Part shown: positions 5,047 through 5,453 of the stretch, piece after piece
Position numbering within the stretch: position 1 is the stretch's first letter
Layout: each line of letters opens with the position of its first letter
From: Planctomycetaceae bacterium
GTDB lineage: Bacteria > Planctomycetota > Planctomycetia > Pirellulales > UBA1268
Length of the DNA: 5,453 bases
NCBI GenBank assembly: GCA_009691925.1
Contig: SIAG01000288.1
Span: 1-5,453 of the forward strand
Direction of reading: 5' to 3'
The notes under the pieces: generated by a model
Told to the model about the DNA's origin: nothing
Databases searched by the model: none
The model's input: only the letters and a program-made list of their open reading frames with translations
Position numbers and translations under genes: made by a program

Positions 5047-5453
5047 CTGAACTCCCGAGCCAGCCCCGGCCCGCCTGAGAATGCTCCGCCAGGGCCGATC
5101 GACGAGGAGATTCCCGACGGTTTGCTCGATCCGTGTGAAGTCGTTGGCGACCATGGCGCGGAGCCTGACGTCCCGCTCTGCGAAGGGAAGGTTTTCGGTC
5201 CGCCGTTAGCCCAGCGCTTCGCTGCTGACCCGGGCGACGTTGCGGAAGCTCGGGTCCTTCCTGCCGAGGACGAGCTTGGTGGCCGAGAGGATTTCCAGGT
5301 CGGCCTGGACCGCTCGGGCAGTGGTGGTGCGTTGCCCGGGAGTCTAGGCCTGGCGGTCGCACTGCCACGTTGAGGCGAGCCTGAAGGCAGCCATGGTTGA
5401 GCGGTGGCGGCTGGCGGCGATCCGGTTCGCAACGCTTCCCCCGGGCCGGATAG
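5047..5453 (-). pseudogene. Decayed gene with two in-frame stops, running off the right edge
   Basis: One minus-strand frame is open from the window edge except for TAG (5344-5346) and TAA (5206-5208). The three pieces read as one protein: GGSVANRIAASRHRSTMAAF and RLASTWQCDRQA, then ARAVQADLEILSATKLVLGR and KDPSFRNVARVSSEALG, then ENLPFAERDVRLRAMVANDF and TRIEQTVGNLLVDRPW. Nearly all codons in the middle piece end in G or C. The TAG could be a mutated CAG (Gln). After about 5090 the frame becomes Arg/Gly-rich and unconvincing, so a frameshift there is likely. The predicted structure is mainly helical. I do not recognise the family. The longer ATG-started ORFs in the other frames here (for example the Ser/Pro-rich one at 4983-5432) are shadows. 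Confidence 0.5.

Noticed and set aside
4888..5373. Plus-strand 161-codon ORF
   Set aside because: Low-complexity Ser/Pro composition with no domain; it lies opposite coding-looking minus-strand sequence.
4983..5432. Minus-strand 149-codon ORF rich in Ser, Pro and Gly
   Set aside because: Another frame of the same strand has the host codon bias and a natural translation. Only its last part (from ATG 5045) joins the small decayed gene.

Overview
The window suggests a planctomycete of the Pirellulales type. The DNA is GC-rich with strongly GC-biased third codon positions. The first gene is a Tat-exported DUF1501 protein, a family greatly expanded in that phylum. The second is a secreted FG-GAP/VCBS beta-propeller of the kind often found beside it. 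This assignment rests on gene content and base composition only.

Left half (1-3482): an ordinary, tightly packed plus-strand gene row. A 16-bp tandem repeat runs in from the left edge and stops just before the DUF1501 gene (97-1443). The FG-GAP gene (1497-2774) follows after 53 nt, which contain an inverted repeat overlapping its likely ribosome binding site. A 79-residue protein (2777-3016) starts 2 nt after the FG-GAP stop. It overlaps by 11 nt a 158-residue minimal nucleotidyltransferase (3006-3482) that carries the GG...DxD signature of AbiEii/MNT-type enzymes. The last two look like a translationally coupled, toxin-antitoxin-like pair attached to the end of an export operon.

Right half (3483-5453): the layout breaks down. 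About 490 nt hold no intact gene, but they include an orphan minus-strand C-terminal reading frame with native codon use (3669-3794) and three 8-bp direct repeats. Next comes an AT-richer plus-strand gene (4110-4721) for a HEPN-fold protein with a clear R-N-x3-H motif, probably an RNase or a relative of one. Its 5' end is ambiguous: the reading frame is open and protein-like back to 3975, while a 44-codon ORF from 3979 ends in an ATGA overlap with the annotated start. The AT-rich stretch is flanked by near-identical 12-bp direct repeats (3925-3936 and 4752-4763), as expected of an inserted cassette. From about 4826 to the right edge the minus strand holds two decayed genes with host-like codon use: one interrupted by two in-frame stops, the other by a stop and a frameshift.

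Reading of the whole: a conserved planctomycete operon followed by an accessory hot spot where native genes have decayed and a foreign HEPN gene sits intact. The strongest candidates for new biology are the small-protein/nucleotidyltransferase pair and the HEPN cassette. Whether the two act together, as MNT-HEPN systems do, is inference only.
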